Shown here piece after piece: positions 24,878 through 37,285 of a DNA stretch of 64,000 bases. Position numbers and translations under genes: made by a program. How positions within the stretch are numbered: position 1 is the stretch's first letter; each line of letters starts with the position of its first letter. Origin of the DNA: Primula veris (taxonomy: Eukaryota > Streptophyta > Magnoliopsida > Ericales > Primulaceae); NCBI GenBank assembly GCA_963682055.1, contig OY821741.1:11753697-11817696 (forward strand), read 5' to 3'. The notes under the pieces are model-generated. The model worked only from the letters and a program-made list of their open reading frames with translations. It had not been told where the DNA came from and ran no database searches.

Positions 24878-25260
24878 GATATAGAGGAGTTTCCCAGTAA
24901 ATTTAGAAATATTGTGAAGCTGGAGGCGAGAGGTATTCCTTACCTGTGATTGCGAAATGAAGAAGAAGCTTGAGTTTTCTCTCTCTTCTTCGATAATGGA
25001 GTTAGATGAGAATGAGAAGGAGAAGACCAGTCCAAACGGTGATATATGGTCAATGACACTATTGGTCCCCCGAATATTGAAGAATTATTTCCATAAATTA
25101 GGATTAAATCTACGAGTATTAATTTTGTTCAATCAAGCCCTGTATCTTTTAAGTTTGTTCATATTGATACTTTGTTTTTGTTTTTGTGGGGTTTTTCATC
25201 CACTTTTTTTAACCAATAAATAAAAGAGTGGGTTTTCCCCACTATTAATATAAAAAAAAA
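24878..25260 (+). other. LINE 3' UTR and poly(A)
   Basis: Non-coding tail of the LINE ending in gggttttccccactattaat and a short A-run that abuts the target duplicate at 25,261. Confidence 0.75.
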
Positions 25261-27160
25261 GAAAAAATTTAATGTACCAGGTTATCTAAGAGAAAGTATT
25301 GAAAAATCAATGCGAAGTGCTTTCCGAAAACTAAAGTCGAGTCTAAGAAAGAGTCATTTGGACGTTCATATCACTTTAGAGGCGAAAATGGTGAATATTC
25401 CTAAGGGGATTGCGAAGGATGATTGGGAGAAATTTTGTATCTATGAGTCTAGTGACGAACAAATAGAGCGAAGAGCTAAAGCTGTTAAAAGTAAAAAATG
25501 TAGTTTGTACGGGCATACCGGCGGGCGAAAAAGCGCAGCAATGGTTGAGTATGACATGGTACTTTTCCAATACGATTAATCTGATTTCTGCTATAGTTGT
25601 GTTATGACATGAAACTAATAATTGAAGTAACTATTTTATGTTATTTAGGCTCAAAAACGAGGTAATGTTGTGTCACGAAGTGAGGTGTGGATTGAAACTC
25701 ATACAAGAAAGAATCGAACTCCATTGCCTAGTGTTCAACCATTTTTAGTAAGTTTAAGAATAAAGTTTCACATAATTAATTATTCAGACATTTTTATAGT
25801 ATATTTGATCCCTTTGCAAATTTTTTTATAGTATATATAAACCCTTTGCAATTTTGGATAAGGTTTTTGTTTAAAAAAAAAACGAATGACTATTTTATAA
25901 TATATATAAACCCTTTGCAATTTTTTTATCAATGTAGACATCATGATTAATATTACAGGAGCAAGTTCAAGCAAAAAGTCGATGAACGTAAAGAAAGTGC
26001 AGAAAACAACATTGGTGTTCATCCTTTGTCGATCGATGATGATCCATTGATTCAAGTTTTTGGCAAGAAAGCTAAGGGTTTGCCAGGTGTTGGGAGTTTT
26101 GTTTCCACGAGTAAGTACAACGCCGTTCTTCATTCTCATATTATGAACTCGGAAGAAAGTAAATAGAAAAAGAGTTTGGAGAAAAACGACAAAAAAAATA
26201 AATACACCACCGGATCTTGCTTCTGGTTCTCGTAAGGTTAGACATTAATTGTTTGGGTTAGATATTCTTGTTTATGAATAAACTACTAAAATACAATTTT
26301 TATAATTGTTTCTACCAATCATCGTTTCTCTCTCTTATTAAAAGAAGTCTTGTTTTTCATTCTGCGGTTAGATTTTTATATATAGAAAATTTATGAACGT
26401 GGATAGTGAATAGCCAAAGTACCATTGTAGGGTACTCCATGCAGTTTTCTAACAGCATGTGATATTACTTAATCAAAGGCACTAGTTTATCAGTTTTTTA
26501 TAGATTATTTATTGTAGTGTGGCTAAGAGCTAACAGCTTGCCTTTTCTTTTGTCAAAGTATTGCTACTATTTTTTAACTTTTTACGAATGTTGTACTGTA
26601 ATTGTAATGTTGAAAAGTAATTTATATACTTTTATAGCAGTATAATATGATATGAGATAGAATAATAATTCTGATGTTCCTTACTATTTTTAACCCGTAC
26701 AGAGGTGAAAAGCAGGCCCTCTAAACGTATTTTTGCACCTAAGGTAGCAACTATGCCCATACATGAGATAGCACATATGCCCACGCCTCAAGGAGCTAGT
26801 AAGTCATCAACAGATTTGCCCCATATGATGAAAAAAACTAGCAAGTCAAACTCGAGAAAAGCAGATAGATCTAAATCGACACCCATTAAACCAACCCCAT
26901 TCAGGTGGTGTGAGTTGCTTAATTGGGATAATGATGTTGTTGCAATCGCAGAGGAAGTCACTGATTTAAATCATAAAGGGACTTGTCACAATTATAGTCT
27001 AAAGGAGTATGAAATGAAGGTCAGCATGTCTGTTAAAAAGATTTACTCTGCAAAACTTTACAAGGCAACTCCTGATGCAAAGACAATTAACGAAGTCGGG
27101 CTTGGAGACTATTTTGTTTGGCCAAAATCACACATCAATTTCGTGGAAGAAAATAATTGA

Positions 27161-27685
27161 CTCTGTAAGTATTTTTTTTTAATTATACTTATATTACTAT
27201 ATCAAAGATATTACTAGCAGAATCTAGTATGAGGAGTTGTATGGTGTTGGTATCTGCTATTTTTTTTATAAACTAGCATTTTAAAATAATTTTCTGATTC
27301 ATACCATCCAAATTTTATTTAAGTTTTTAGATTTTGTTGCTTGTATAAGATTTTTATATTTGCTATATGTATATGCAGGGCCGAGACATGTGGCGAAGGT
27401 GACATCGATTGCTTGATTGGACACAAGTTTCGTTTTTTTTTTCAATTGTTAGACGGTTTTTAGCATGACATCAAGATTGTGATATTTGCATTTTTTTTTT
27501 AGTTTTTGTTGTTATGGGGATTTCGTTTATGCAGTTTAAACAATTTATGTTCATTTCAGTTTCAAGACGAATGGAGTATGTATATAAATTAGTGGTTTAA
27601 TTATGGCAATGTTAAAATTTGAAATCCAATTACTGTTTGTTAACCGTTGAGATTTGGATAAATATGAGCAATTTCGAAATGTTTT
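27161..27685 (+). other. CACTA 3' non-coding remnant
   Basis: AT-rich tail after the last TNPA-like exon. No CACTA terminus or subterminal repeat like that at 12,802-13,021 is visible. At 27,686 the sequence changes to array spacer matching 46,149 onward. Confidence 0.6.
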
Positions 27686-28251
27686 TTCCGTTACGAAATA
27701 ATGAACTTAATTGTCATAATAATATTGATCAGACGCATTGTTTTAAACATATTTTATTTAGCAGATTTACTTTGATTATTTACATCCATTAATACTTTGC
27801 GAATTATGTAATGATATTTACGATATGTGTATTTAATAAATGGATAGTGTATAGTGACATACCAACAGTCAATTTATTTCCACTATATGGATTTAAAGAC
27901 TATTTGTAATATTTATGTACATTGACCAAATACAACGTTTTTTTTTAAGAAGTGCATTAAACAAGACTGGTATAAATGCTTGAATGTTTTAAGACTACTT
28001 ATACTAATGTTGTACATTATTACCAAAAATTTTAAAAAATTAAGTATAATAAATATATATGAAAGCAATATATTCTGGGAAACATGTACGAATAGTTGGA
28101 AGTTCATTTTAGATGGACATATTAATATGTTTGCCCATATATTCAAATGACAATGACAAAACTATTTAAAAAATTATATTGATCGATAACTCCGGTGAGT
28201 CCGGTCTACGTAACAATGAGTTAATTGAATCGTGGAGTAGTACTAAGGTCT
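27686..28251 (+). repeat. Array-flanking spacer X, left copy
   Basis: 566 bp matching 46,149-46,714 at about 95% by eye and without large gaps. It sits left of the tandem array, as its partner sits right. The change to array unit 1 occurs within ggtctta, a short stretch shared by spacer and unit. Non-coding. Confidence 0.85.
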
Positions 28252-29693
28252 TAAGTCGTTGAAAAAGTGTTCATAAGAGATCGCAACAATCGTTGAATAT
28301 ATTAGAATGTGCACTTCATTTAAAGACTAGATCTTTATTTGGATTTCTGAAAGTTTAATAGCCCGATAAACTGTCTGGCTAGTGGCTACTTTGTGAGAAA
28401 TAAAACTTTTGTAAATGTTAACTCTTCTCTTTGGCCTCCAAACTTATAGTTGTATATTATTGCGCTAATTTTTTATAAAAGTTTTATCTTTTGAAACGAA
28501 CATCTAACGAGTACAATTGAGTCTGGTCACGAACTTTTCGTATAATAGATTATTATATTAATTTTTAATGTTAGAAGACGATATCATTATTTAAAATACT
28601 TACACTATTTTAAAATCGATTTTGCTAACGAGTGTCTCGTAAGGTATCATTTAACCGTTAAATATATTTCTATAATCAAGTTGCGTTTAATATGAATATT
28701 CGTTGCATTTATACAATAACATTATAACATTATCATTTTTATGTATTTGATTTACTTAAATAAGGAAATACTATTAATGTATTACTATAATAAAAAAAAA
28801 AATTAAACAAATTCCATACATTACAAACCAATGCATGAGGGGCACTTGTTGGCTTTTCCGTTATAAAATAGTAAACCATTTACATCTAAATAATGTTAAC
28901 CAAACCATTTGTTTTGCATAATCTTAGTTGTTTAACTTGATGGGAAAATACTTTTAGTTGTTTTTATATATATATTTTTTATTATATAAATAATTTCTTA
29001 AATCTTATAATCAACTTTTAATGAACCTAACAGACACGCGTTCATGATTGACTCATTTAGTCATTTAACAAACAATCTTTATATATATGTGAGAAATCTT
29101 TTATGGCTCGTGAATATATAATTCTATTGAGGCTAGTTCACTTCTTATAAGAATAGATTTTTTTGGGTAAGTTTAAAAGAATAGAATTATTCATGAGCCG
29201 GAAAAGACTTTTCGCTAATAGTTCGATTGGCTATCAACCGCATCTCCTATATTACAACTATACTTTATTTATACAGATCTTCAAAAAAATAAAAATACTT
29301 CATTTATACATGGCAGAGATCAAAACAAAATTAAAGAAACTCGTTAGTTATTAAAATAAGTTTGTTACATTATATTACAATCATGGCTACCACGTAAAAT
29401 TATTGATATGCATTGTGTAGTCTAAAGTAGTTCTGAAAGGAAAAATAAAATATATCGTAGATGAGAAATGACGTTATACATAAGTTTGAAATTTCAATTT
29501 AATTGGGGGAACAAAAATTCCCAATATCATAATTTTATATTATCAAATAAATTATGTTGCAGTCTACATGCAAATCAGTTAGGACGGTTAGCGTAAATGA
29601 TAAAAGTGATCGTTAATACTTTGTAACTGACATTGCCAAACACAAAGAACATATGTTGTTGTTTTTTGTCAACATCTATTGAGACAAAATAAA
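28248..29693 (+). repeat. Array unit 1
   Basis: First unit, next to spacer X. Its last ~270 bp share private variants (gaaatgacgtt, gttgcag, gtgatcgttaat) with the end of unit 5, not with units 2-4. Confidence 0.85.
29098..29210. repeat. Hairpin in array unit 1
   Basis: Left arm near ggctcgtgaatatataattc and right arm gaattattcatgagcc are inverted, with about 50 bp between. The same structure is in units 2 (30,591-30,709), 3 (32,046-32,160) and 4 (35,321-35,436). In units 5 and 6 the left arm is deleted. Confidence 0.7.
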
Positions 29694-30409
29694 AGTCTTA
29701 AGTCTTTGAAATAGTGTTCATAAGAGATCGCAACAATCATTGAATATATTAGAATCTGCACTTCTTTTAAAGACTAGATCTTTATGTGGATTTCTGAAAG
29801 TTTAATAGCCCGATAAGCTGTCTGGCTAGTGGCTACTTTGTGAGAAAGAAAACTTTTGTGGATGTTAAGTGTTCTCTTTGGCCTCCAAACTTATGGTTGT
29901 ATATTATTGCGCTAATTTTTTTTATAAAAGTTTTATCTTTTGAAACGAACATTTGATGAGTACAATTGAGTATGCTCACGAACTTTTCCTATAATAGATT
30001 ATTATATTAATTTTTAATGTTAGAAGACGATATATTTATTTAAAATACTTACACTATTTTAAAATCGATTTTGCTAACGAGTGTCTCGTAAGGTATCATT
30101 TAACCGTGAAATACATTTCTATAATCAAGTTGCGTTTAATATGAATATTCGTTGCATTTATACAATAACATTATAACATTATCATTTTTATGTATTTGAT
30201 TTACTTAAATAAGAAAATACTATTAATGTATTACTATAATACAAAAAAAAAATTAAACAAATTCCATACATTACTAACCAATGCATGGGGGGCACTTGTT
30301 AGCTTTTCCGTTATAAAATAGTAAACCATTTACAACTAAATAATGTTAACCAAACCATTTGGTTTACATAATCATAGTTGTTTAACTTGATGGGAAAATA
30401 CTTTTAGTT

Positions 30410-30487
<78 letters not shown>

Positions 30488-31190
30488 ATATCTTAAATTT
30501 TATAATCAACTTTTAATGAACCTAACAGACACGCGTTCATGATAAACTCATTTAGTCATTTACCAAAAAATATTTATATGTATGTGAGAAATCTTTTCCG
30601 GCCCGTGAATATATAATTCTATTGAGGCTAGTTCACTTCTTATAAGAATAGATTTTTTTTGGGTAAGTTTAAAAGAATAGAATTATTCATGAGCCGGAAA
30701 AAACTTTTTGCTAACAGTTCGATTGGCTATCAACCCCATCTCCTATATTACAACTATACTTTATTTATACAGATCTTCAAAAAAATAAAAAATACTTCAT
30801 TTATACATGGCAGAGATCAAAACAATATTAAAGAAACTTGTTAGTTATTAAAATAAGTTTGTTACATTATATTACAATCATGGCTAACACGTAAAATTAT
30901 TGATATGCCTTGTGTAGTCTAAAGTAGTTTTGAAAGGAAAAATAAAATATATCGTAGATGAGAAATGAGGTTATACATAAGTTTGAAAGTTCAATTTAAT
31001 TGGGGGAACAAAAATTCCCACTATCATAATTTTTTATTATCAAATAATTATGTTGCAATCTACATGCAAATCAGTTAGGAAGGTTAACGTAAATGACAAA
31101 AGTGAGAATTAATACTTTGTAACTGGCATTGCCAAACATAAAGAACATAAGTTGTTGTTTTTTTGTCAACATCTATTGAGACAAAATAAA
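29694..31190 (+). repeat. Array unit 2, with (TA)n expansion
   Basis: It differs from its neighbours by a pure TA dinucleotide run of about 70 bp at 30,413-30,483, where other units have a short T-rich stretch. Its first ~150 bp share variants with the start of unit 4 (caatcattgaat, ctttatgtgg, gataagctg). Confidence 0.85.
30413..30483. repeat. TA dinucleotide microsatellite
   Basis: Uninterrupted TA repeat of about 70 bp in array unit 2 only. Confidence 0.95.
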
Positions 31191-32646
31191 AGTCTTAAGT
31201 CTTTGAAATAGTGTCCATAAGAGATCGCAACAATCGTTGAATATATTAGAATCTGCACATCATTTAAAGACTAGATCTTTATTTGGATTTCTGAAAGTTT
31301 AATAGCCCAATAAACTGTTTGGCTAGTGGATACTTTGTGAGAAAGAACACTTTTGTAAATGTTAAGTGTTCTCTTTGGCCTCCAAACTTACGGTTGTATA
31401 TTATTGCGCTAATTTTTTTATAAAAGTTTTATCTTTTGAAACGAACATTTGACGAGTACAATTGAGTATGCTCACGAACTTTTCATATAATAGATTATTA
31501 TACTAATTTTTAATGTTAGAAGACGATATAATTATTTAAAATACTTACACTATTTTAAAATCGATTTTGCTAACGAGTGTCTCGTAGGGTATCATTTAAC
31601 CGTTAAATACATTTCTATAATCAAGTTGCGTTTAATATGAATATTCGCTGCATTTATATAATAACATTATAACATTATCATTTTTCTGTATTTGATTTAC
31701 TTAAATAAAACAAATACTATTAATGGATTACTATAATACAAAAAAAAAAAATTAACAAATTCCATACATTACTAACCAATTTATGGGGGGCACTTGTTAG
31801 CTTTTCCGTTATAAAATAGTAAACCATTTACATCTAAATAATGTTAACCAAACCATTTGGTTTGCATAATCTTAGTTGTTTAACTTGATGGGAAAATACT
31901 TTTAGTTGTTTTTATTTATATATATTTTTTTATTATATAAATAATTTCTTAAATCTTATAATCAACTTTTAATGAACCTAACAGACACGCGTTCATGATT
32001 GACTCATTTAGTCATTTACCAAAAAATCTTTATATATGTGTGTGAAATCTTTTCCGGCTCGTGAATATATAATTCTATTGAGGCTAGTTCACTTCTTATA
32101 AGAATAGATTTTTTTGGGGTAAGTTTAAAAGAATAGAATTATTCATGAGCCGGAAAGGCTTTTCGCTAACAGTTCGATTGGCTATCAACCGCATCTCCTA
32201 TATTACAACTATACTTTATTTATACATATCTTCAAAAAAATAAAAATGCTTCATTTATACATGGCATATATCAAAACAAAATTAAAGAAACTCGTTAGTT
32301 ATTAAAATAAGTTTGTTACATTATATTACAATCATGGCTACCACGTAAAATTATTGATATGCCTTGTGTAGTCTAAAGTAGTTCTGAAAAGAAAAATAAA
32401 ATATATCGTAGATGAGAAATGAGGTTATACATAAGTTTGAAAGTTCAATTTTATTGGGGGAACAAAAATTCCCAATATCATATATTTTTTTATTATCAAA
32501 TAAATTATGTTGCAATCTACATGCAAATCAGTTAGGAAGGTTAACGAAAATGACAAAAGTGAGAGTTAATACTTTGTAACTGACATTGCCAAACACAAAG
32601 AACATATGTTGTTGTTTTTTGTCAACATCTATTGAGACAAAATAAA
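31191..32646 (+). repeat. Array unit 3
   Basis: Uninterrupted unit of 1,456 bp with the same layout as unit 1. Confidence 0.85.
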
Positions 32647-32821
32647 AGTCTTAAGTCTTTGAAATAGTGTTCATAAGAGATCGCAACAATCATTGAATAT
32701 ATTAGAATCTGCACTTCTTTTAAAGACTAGATCTTTATGTGGATTTCTGAAAGTTTAATAGCCCGATAAGCTGTCTGGCTAGTGGCTACTTTGTGAGAAA
32801 GAAAACTTTTGTAAATGTTAA

Positions 32822-34704
32822 TGTCACGCCCCAAATTCCATAAACATGGTCATCGAGGCGTGACCTTTTTAAAACAAAAGAAAATAGAACCTGTTGGTAC
32901 AAAATTTGAAATTTTAAAAGTAAACATTTGCGAGCTAAATGAACAATTAAATAATTTAATAAAAGTGTTTGCCAAACGCGGCTACAAGACAGGATTTATA
33001 AAAGCTAAAAATAATGAACGAATGAATTTGCCCGTAGGCTACAACCTTAAAAACAATTTAAGTAAAAAGAAAGCAAAAGCCCGAACCCATGTGATGCCTT
33101 GCTAAAGCTCTAAACCATACGCTTCAACCTAAGTTGTACCTTAAATACAAAATTGTAACGGTGAGTCCCACGCACATAACTAGACGGGACGTCACCACAA
33201 ACACCGTCACTCCATCCCATAAATGCAAGAGCTCACAAATTCTACAACTACGGTAATTGATGTATAAGAAGAAATATAATGACATTCTACAACGGGATAA
33301 ATTAAATAACATCAACACACATATATAGCATACATGGACCTCTCACGCCACCTACCCCAGTCCGTAAGGTAGGTCATTCCCTATCCCTTCGGCCGTCTTC
33401 TGTCCCCGGAATTAGGGAGAGACAGAGACCATTGCAACATAAAAGTAGATTTATAGTGCGCACTTGGACCTCTCACGCCACTCGTCCCAGTCCGTAAGAC
33501 GAGTCATTCCCTATCCCTTCGGCCGTCTTATGCCCCCGGAATTAGGGAGAGACATAGACCATTGCTAACAATAAAATAAATATAGTGCACACTGGGACCT
33601 CTCACGCCACCTACCCCAGTCCGTAAGGTAGGTCATTCCCTATCCCCTCGGCCGTCTTTTGTCCCCGGAATTAGGGAAAGACAGAGACCATTGCCACTAC
33701 AGCTAAATCACAAGGACTCGGCCAATAATAATAAATCATCTAATTAACACAATCTCATACGTATAAATATTAAGGCCTCGGCCAATAATATTATACTATT
33801 CAAATAACGCCATCTCATACGTCACTTAACGTAATACAACATAACACATAACCATATGTACTAAATTCACAACTAGCCAAACGCTATAACAACATAAAAT
33901 CACTTTCCGGCATTTTAACAAACACCTTGCATGCGTAAACTACAATTCACCATTATTCAACATAAATTTATCCAATTTCATCAATAATTATATAATCGCA
34001 ATAATCAACGCATAAAACATGCAACCCATCCATAATCTCATTAATCCGAAATTAATATAATTAACTCATCAAATTCTCCCATTCAAATAAGTGAATAAAT
34101 CATACAACAATTAAACCCAATTAACAATTTATAAACCTAATTAAGATAAAAAGGCATAAACCCCCAATTTCTAATAAACGCAAAACCAAAACCTAACATA
34201 CACCCTCGTCTAGTCGCAATGGATAACCCCCGTTACCTTAGAGCGTAGTGGAGATGCTTCCGGTATGAACCCGCTAATGGTGGCTTACTCTTCTTCTTCT
34301 TCTTCTTCTTCTTCTTCTCTTTTCTCTCTTTTTCTCTCTTTTCTCTCTTGGCTGATTTTTAGGTTTAAAGAATTGAAAAGTGGGCTGATTTTAGGTATAA
34401 AAAAAAACTGTTTTTACAAAGTTTGTGGAAGCGAACTATTTGGTCCCCAAAGTTCTAAAAGCTAACTCTTAATCCAAAAATATTGTTTTACTACTCAAAA
34501 ATAACAAATCTTTAGAAACAAAACTATTGGGTCCTTTTTATTTATAAAATTAGTAACAGGTTTTTCAAATAAAGTTTTTCGGAAGAGTTTCGGTTTTTGG
34601 CTAAAAATTAGTCGAGTGACCGGTTTTTGGTAAAATTTGAATAAAACATTTTTGGATAAATTAAATCATAAATAAAACCACTTATAAAAATACGGGATGT
34701 TACA
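32822..34704 (+). mobile_element. Solo LTR of a Ty3/gypsy-like element
   Basis: 1,883 bp starting tgtcacgcccc and ending gggatgttaca, with target duplication gttaa at 32,817-32,821 and 34,705-34,709. The other array units show the unbroken site aaatgttaagt. There is no internal domain, so it is a solo LTR left by LTR-LTR recombination or a very reduced element. Its first ~690 bp match, on the opposite strand, the LTR-like segment at 43,844-44,548. The terminal motif TGTCACG...GTTACA is common in plant gypsy LTRs. Family placement is by this motif only. Confidence 0.9.
33337..33695 (+). repeat. Three ~128-bp repeats inside the solo LTR
   Basis: GC-rich units starting near 33,337, 33,466 and 33,597. 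Each has ggacctctcacgccac, ccagtccgtaag, gtcattccctatccc, a ggccgtctt core and gaattaggga. The middle unit differs in the bases paired with its own stem (ctcgtc/gacgag versus ctaccc/ggtagg), so the short stem is kept while its sequence changes. Confidence 0.8.
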
Positions 34705-37285
34705 GTTAAGTCTTCTCTTTGGCCTCCAAACTTATGGTTGTATATTATTGCGCTAATTTTTTTTATAAAAGTTCTATCTTTTGAAACGAACATTTGACGA
34801 GTACAATTGAGTCTGCTCACGAACTTTTCGTATAATAGATTATTAATGTTAGAAGACGATATAATTATTTAAAAAACTTACACTATTTTAAAATTGATTT
34901 TGCTAACGAGTGTCTCGTAAGGTATCATTTAACCGTTAAATACATTTCTATAATCAAGTTGCGTTTAATATGAATATTCGCTGTATTTATAACATAACAT
35001 TATAACATAATCATTTTTATGTATTTGATTTACTTAAATAAGAAAATACTATTAATGTATTACTATAATACAAAAAAAAAAAAAATTAAACAAATTCCAT
35101 ACATTACTAACCAATGCATGGGGGGCACTTGTTAGCTTTTCCGTTATAAAATAGTAAACCATTTACATCTAAATAATGTTAAACAAACCATTTGGTTTGC
35201 ATAATCTTAGTTGTTTAACTTGATGGGAAAATACTTTTAGTTGATGGGAAACCTAACAGACACGCGTTCATGATTGACTCATTTAGTCATTTACCAAACA
35301 ATCTTATATATATGTGAGAAATCTTTTCCGGCTCGTGAATATATAATTCTATTGAGGCTAGTTCACTTCTTATAAGAATAGATTTTTTTTGGGTAAGTTT
35401 AAAAGAACAGAATTATTCATGAGCCGGAAAAGACTTTTCGCTAACAGTTCGATTGGCTATCAACCGCATCTCCTATATTACAACTATACTTTATTTATAC
35501 AGATCTTCAAAAAAATAAAAATACTTCATTTATACATGGCAGAGATCAAAACAAAATTAAAGAAACTCGTTAGTTATTAAAATAATTTTGTTACATTATA
35601 TTACAATCATGGCTACCACGTAAAATTATTGATATGTCTTGTGTAGTCTAAAGTAGTTCTGAAAGGAAAAATAAAATATATCGTAAATGAGAAATGAGGT
35701 TATACATAAGTTTGAAAGTTCAATTTAATTGGGGGAACAAAAATTCCCAATATCATAATTTGTTATTATCAAATAAATTATGTTGCAATCTACATGCAAA
35801 TCAGTTAGGAAGGTTAACGTAAATGACAAAAGTGAGAGTTAATAATTTGTAACTGACATTTCCAAACATAAAGAACATAAGTTGTTGTTTTTTTGTCAAC
35901 ATCTATTGAGACAAAATAAAAGTCATAAGTCTTTGAAATAGTTTTCATAAGAGATCACAACAATCGTTGACTATATTAGAATCTGTACTTCATTTAAAGA
36001 CTAGATCTTTATTTGATTTATGAAAGTTTAATAGCCCGATAAACTGTCTGGCTAGTGGCTACTTTGTGAGAAATAAAAATTTTGTAAATGTTAAGTTTTC
36101 TCTTTGGGCGCCAAACTTATGGTTGTATATTATTGCGCTAATTTTTTTATAAAAGTTTTATCTTTTGAAACGAACATTTGACGAGTACAATTGAGTATGC
36201 TCACGAACTTTTCATATAATAGATTATTATATTAATTTTTAATGTTAGAAGACGATATAATTATTTAAAATACTTACACTATTTTGAAAACGATTTTGCT
36301 AACGAGTGTCTCGTAAGGTATCATTTAACCGTTAAATACATTTCTATAATCAAGTTGCATTTAATATGAATATTCGTTGCATTTATAACATAATCATTTT
36401 TATGTATTTGATTTATTTAAATAAGAAAAAACTATTAATGTATTACTATAATACAAAAAAATAAAATTAAACAAATTCCATACATTACTAACCAATGCAT
36501 GGGGGGCACTTGTTAGATTTTCCGTTATAAAATATAGTTAAACCATTTACATCTAAATAATGTTAAGCAAACCATTTGGTTTGCATAATCTTGGTTGTTT
36601 AACTTGATGGGAAAATACTTTTAGTTGTTTTTATATATATTTTTTATTATATAAATAATTTCTTAAATCTTATAATCAACTTTTAATGAACCTAATAGAC
36701 ACGCGTTCATGATTGACTCATTTAGTCATTTACCAAACAATCTTTATATATATTTGAGAACTGTATAATTCTATTGACGCTAGTTCATTTCTTATAAGAA
36801 TAGAATTTTTTTGGGTAAGTTTAAAAGAACATAATTATTCATGAGCCGGAAAAGACTTTTCGCTAACAGGTCGATTGGCTATCAACCACATCTCCTATAT
36901 TGCAATTATACTTAATTTATACAAATCTTCAACAACAAAAATATACTTCATTTATACATGACAGAGATCAAAACAAAATTAAAGAAACTCGTTAGTTATT
37001 AAAATAAGTTTGTTACATTATATTACAATCATGGCTACCACGTAAAATTATTGATATGCATTGTGTAGTCTAAAGTAGTTCTGAAAGGAAAAATAAAATA
37101 TATCGTAGATGAGAAATGACGTTATACATAAGTTTGAAAGTTCAATTTAATTGGGGGAACAAAAATTCCCAATATCATAATTTTATATTATCAAATAAAT
37201 TATGTTGCAGTCTACATGCAAATCAGTTAGGAAGGTTAACGTAAATGATAAAAGTGATCGTTAATACTTTGTAACTGACATTGCC

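Larger units (their letters stand above)
19317..25260 (+). mobile_element. Plant LINE (non-LTR retrotransposon), nearly intact
   Basis: Full-length-looking element of 5,944 bp with a 15-bp target duplication gaaaaaatttaatgt (19,302-19,316 and 25,261-25,275). The corresponding site is uninterrupted in copy B at 62,017-62,031 with one base difference. It has a short 5' UTR containing aaaaccctagccgcc, ORF1, ORF2 and an A-run at the 3' end. Order and domains fit the plant L1-type with RNase H. It lands just inside a splice acceptor of the CACTA TNPA-like gene. Long open frames suggest recent insertion. Confidence 0.96.
18964..27160 (+). pseudogene. TNPA-like CACTA protein gene, copy A, split by LINE
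   Basis: Second gene of the CACTA element. Exon 1 starts at ATG 18,964 (MSSSDGDLSEHDEHDD) and runs to a likely donor gtaaga after about 19,210. The next acceptor gtgtgcag is at 19,293-19,301, and the LINE is inserted 15 bp later, separating it from the rest of exon 2 (25,276-25,579). That exon resembles plant Transposase_24 regions, with LYGHTGGRKSAA. A further exon (about 25,650-25,750, QKRGNVVSRSEVW) and another with PLSIDDDPLIQVFG near 26,015-26,060 follow. The last exon (about 26,702-27,160) has a C-terminal domain resembling DUF8039 (VGLGDYFVWPKSHINFVEE). Domain names rest on motif memory. The LINE makes normal expression unlikely. Confidence 0.82.
1..27246 (+). repeat. Copy A of large direct segmental duplication
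   Basis: This block is repeated in the same orientation at 46,953-64,000, where the window ends. Base 1 pairs with 46,953 and base 27,246 pairs with 64,000. Alignment by eye is about 97-98% over 138-bp array, DnaJ gene, foldback element, spacer and CACTA element. Copy A is longer mainly because it carries a copia element (3,573-8,049) and a LINE (19,317-25,260) that copy B lacks. Copy A lacks 576 bp present in B (53,935-54,510). The left boundary lies at or beyond the window edge. Confidence 0.93.
12689..27685 (+). mobile_element. CACTA (En/Spm) transposon, copy A, 3' end missing
   Basis: The 5' terminus cactacaccaaatcatcaat begins with the diagnostic CACTACA and is followed by subterminal repeats at 12,802-13,021. 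TNP2-like (15,033-18,491) and TNPA-like (18,964-27,160) genes follow in the usual order. A LINE is inserted at 19,317-25,260. No matching GTAGTG-type 3' terminus is seen: after the last coding exon the sequence runs about 525 bp and then joins array spacer at 27,686 (ttccgttacgaaataatg). The right end therefore appears deleted, so the element could not transpose as it stands. Confidence 0.88.
32647..35920 (+). repeat. Array unit 4, split by solo LTR
   Basis: Unit sequence 32,647-32,821 continues at 34,710 after an LTR insertion. It also lacks about 60 bp around 35,243 that other units have (the TTATATAT to CTTTTAATGAA stretch). Confidence 0.85.

Noticed and set aside
29163..29354. Short frame starting MGKFKR repeated in array units (also near 30,659, 35,389 and 45,503)
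   Set aside because: It starts at TTG, differs in length among units, is absent from some, and overlaps the hairpin. No codon-level conservation is visible.
32815..33105. 96-codon frame at the solo LTR start
   Set aside because: It begins in the array unit, crosses the target duplication and runs into the LTR, so it cannot be an ancestral gene.
33124..33318. Minus-strand 64-codon frame in the solo LTR
   Set aside because: LTR sequence without recognised motif; it is not kept in the related LTR at 44,000-44,250.
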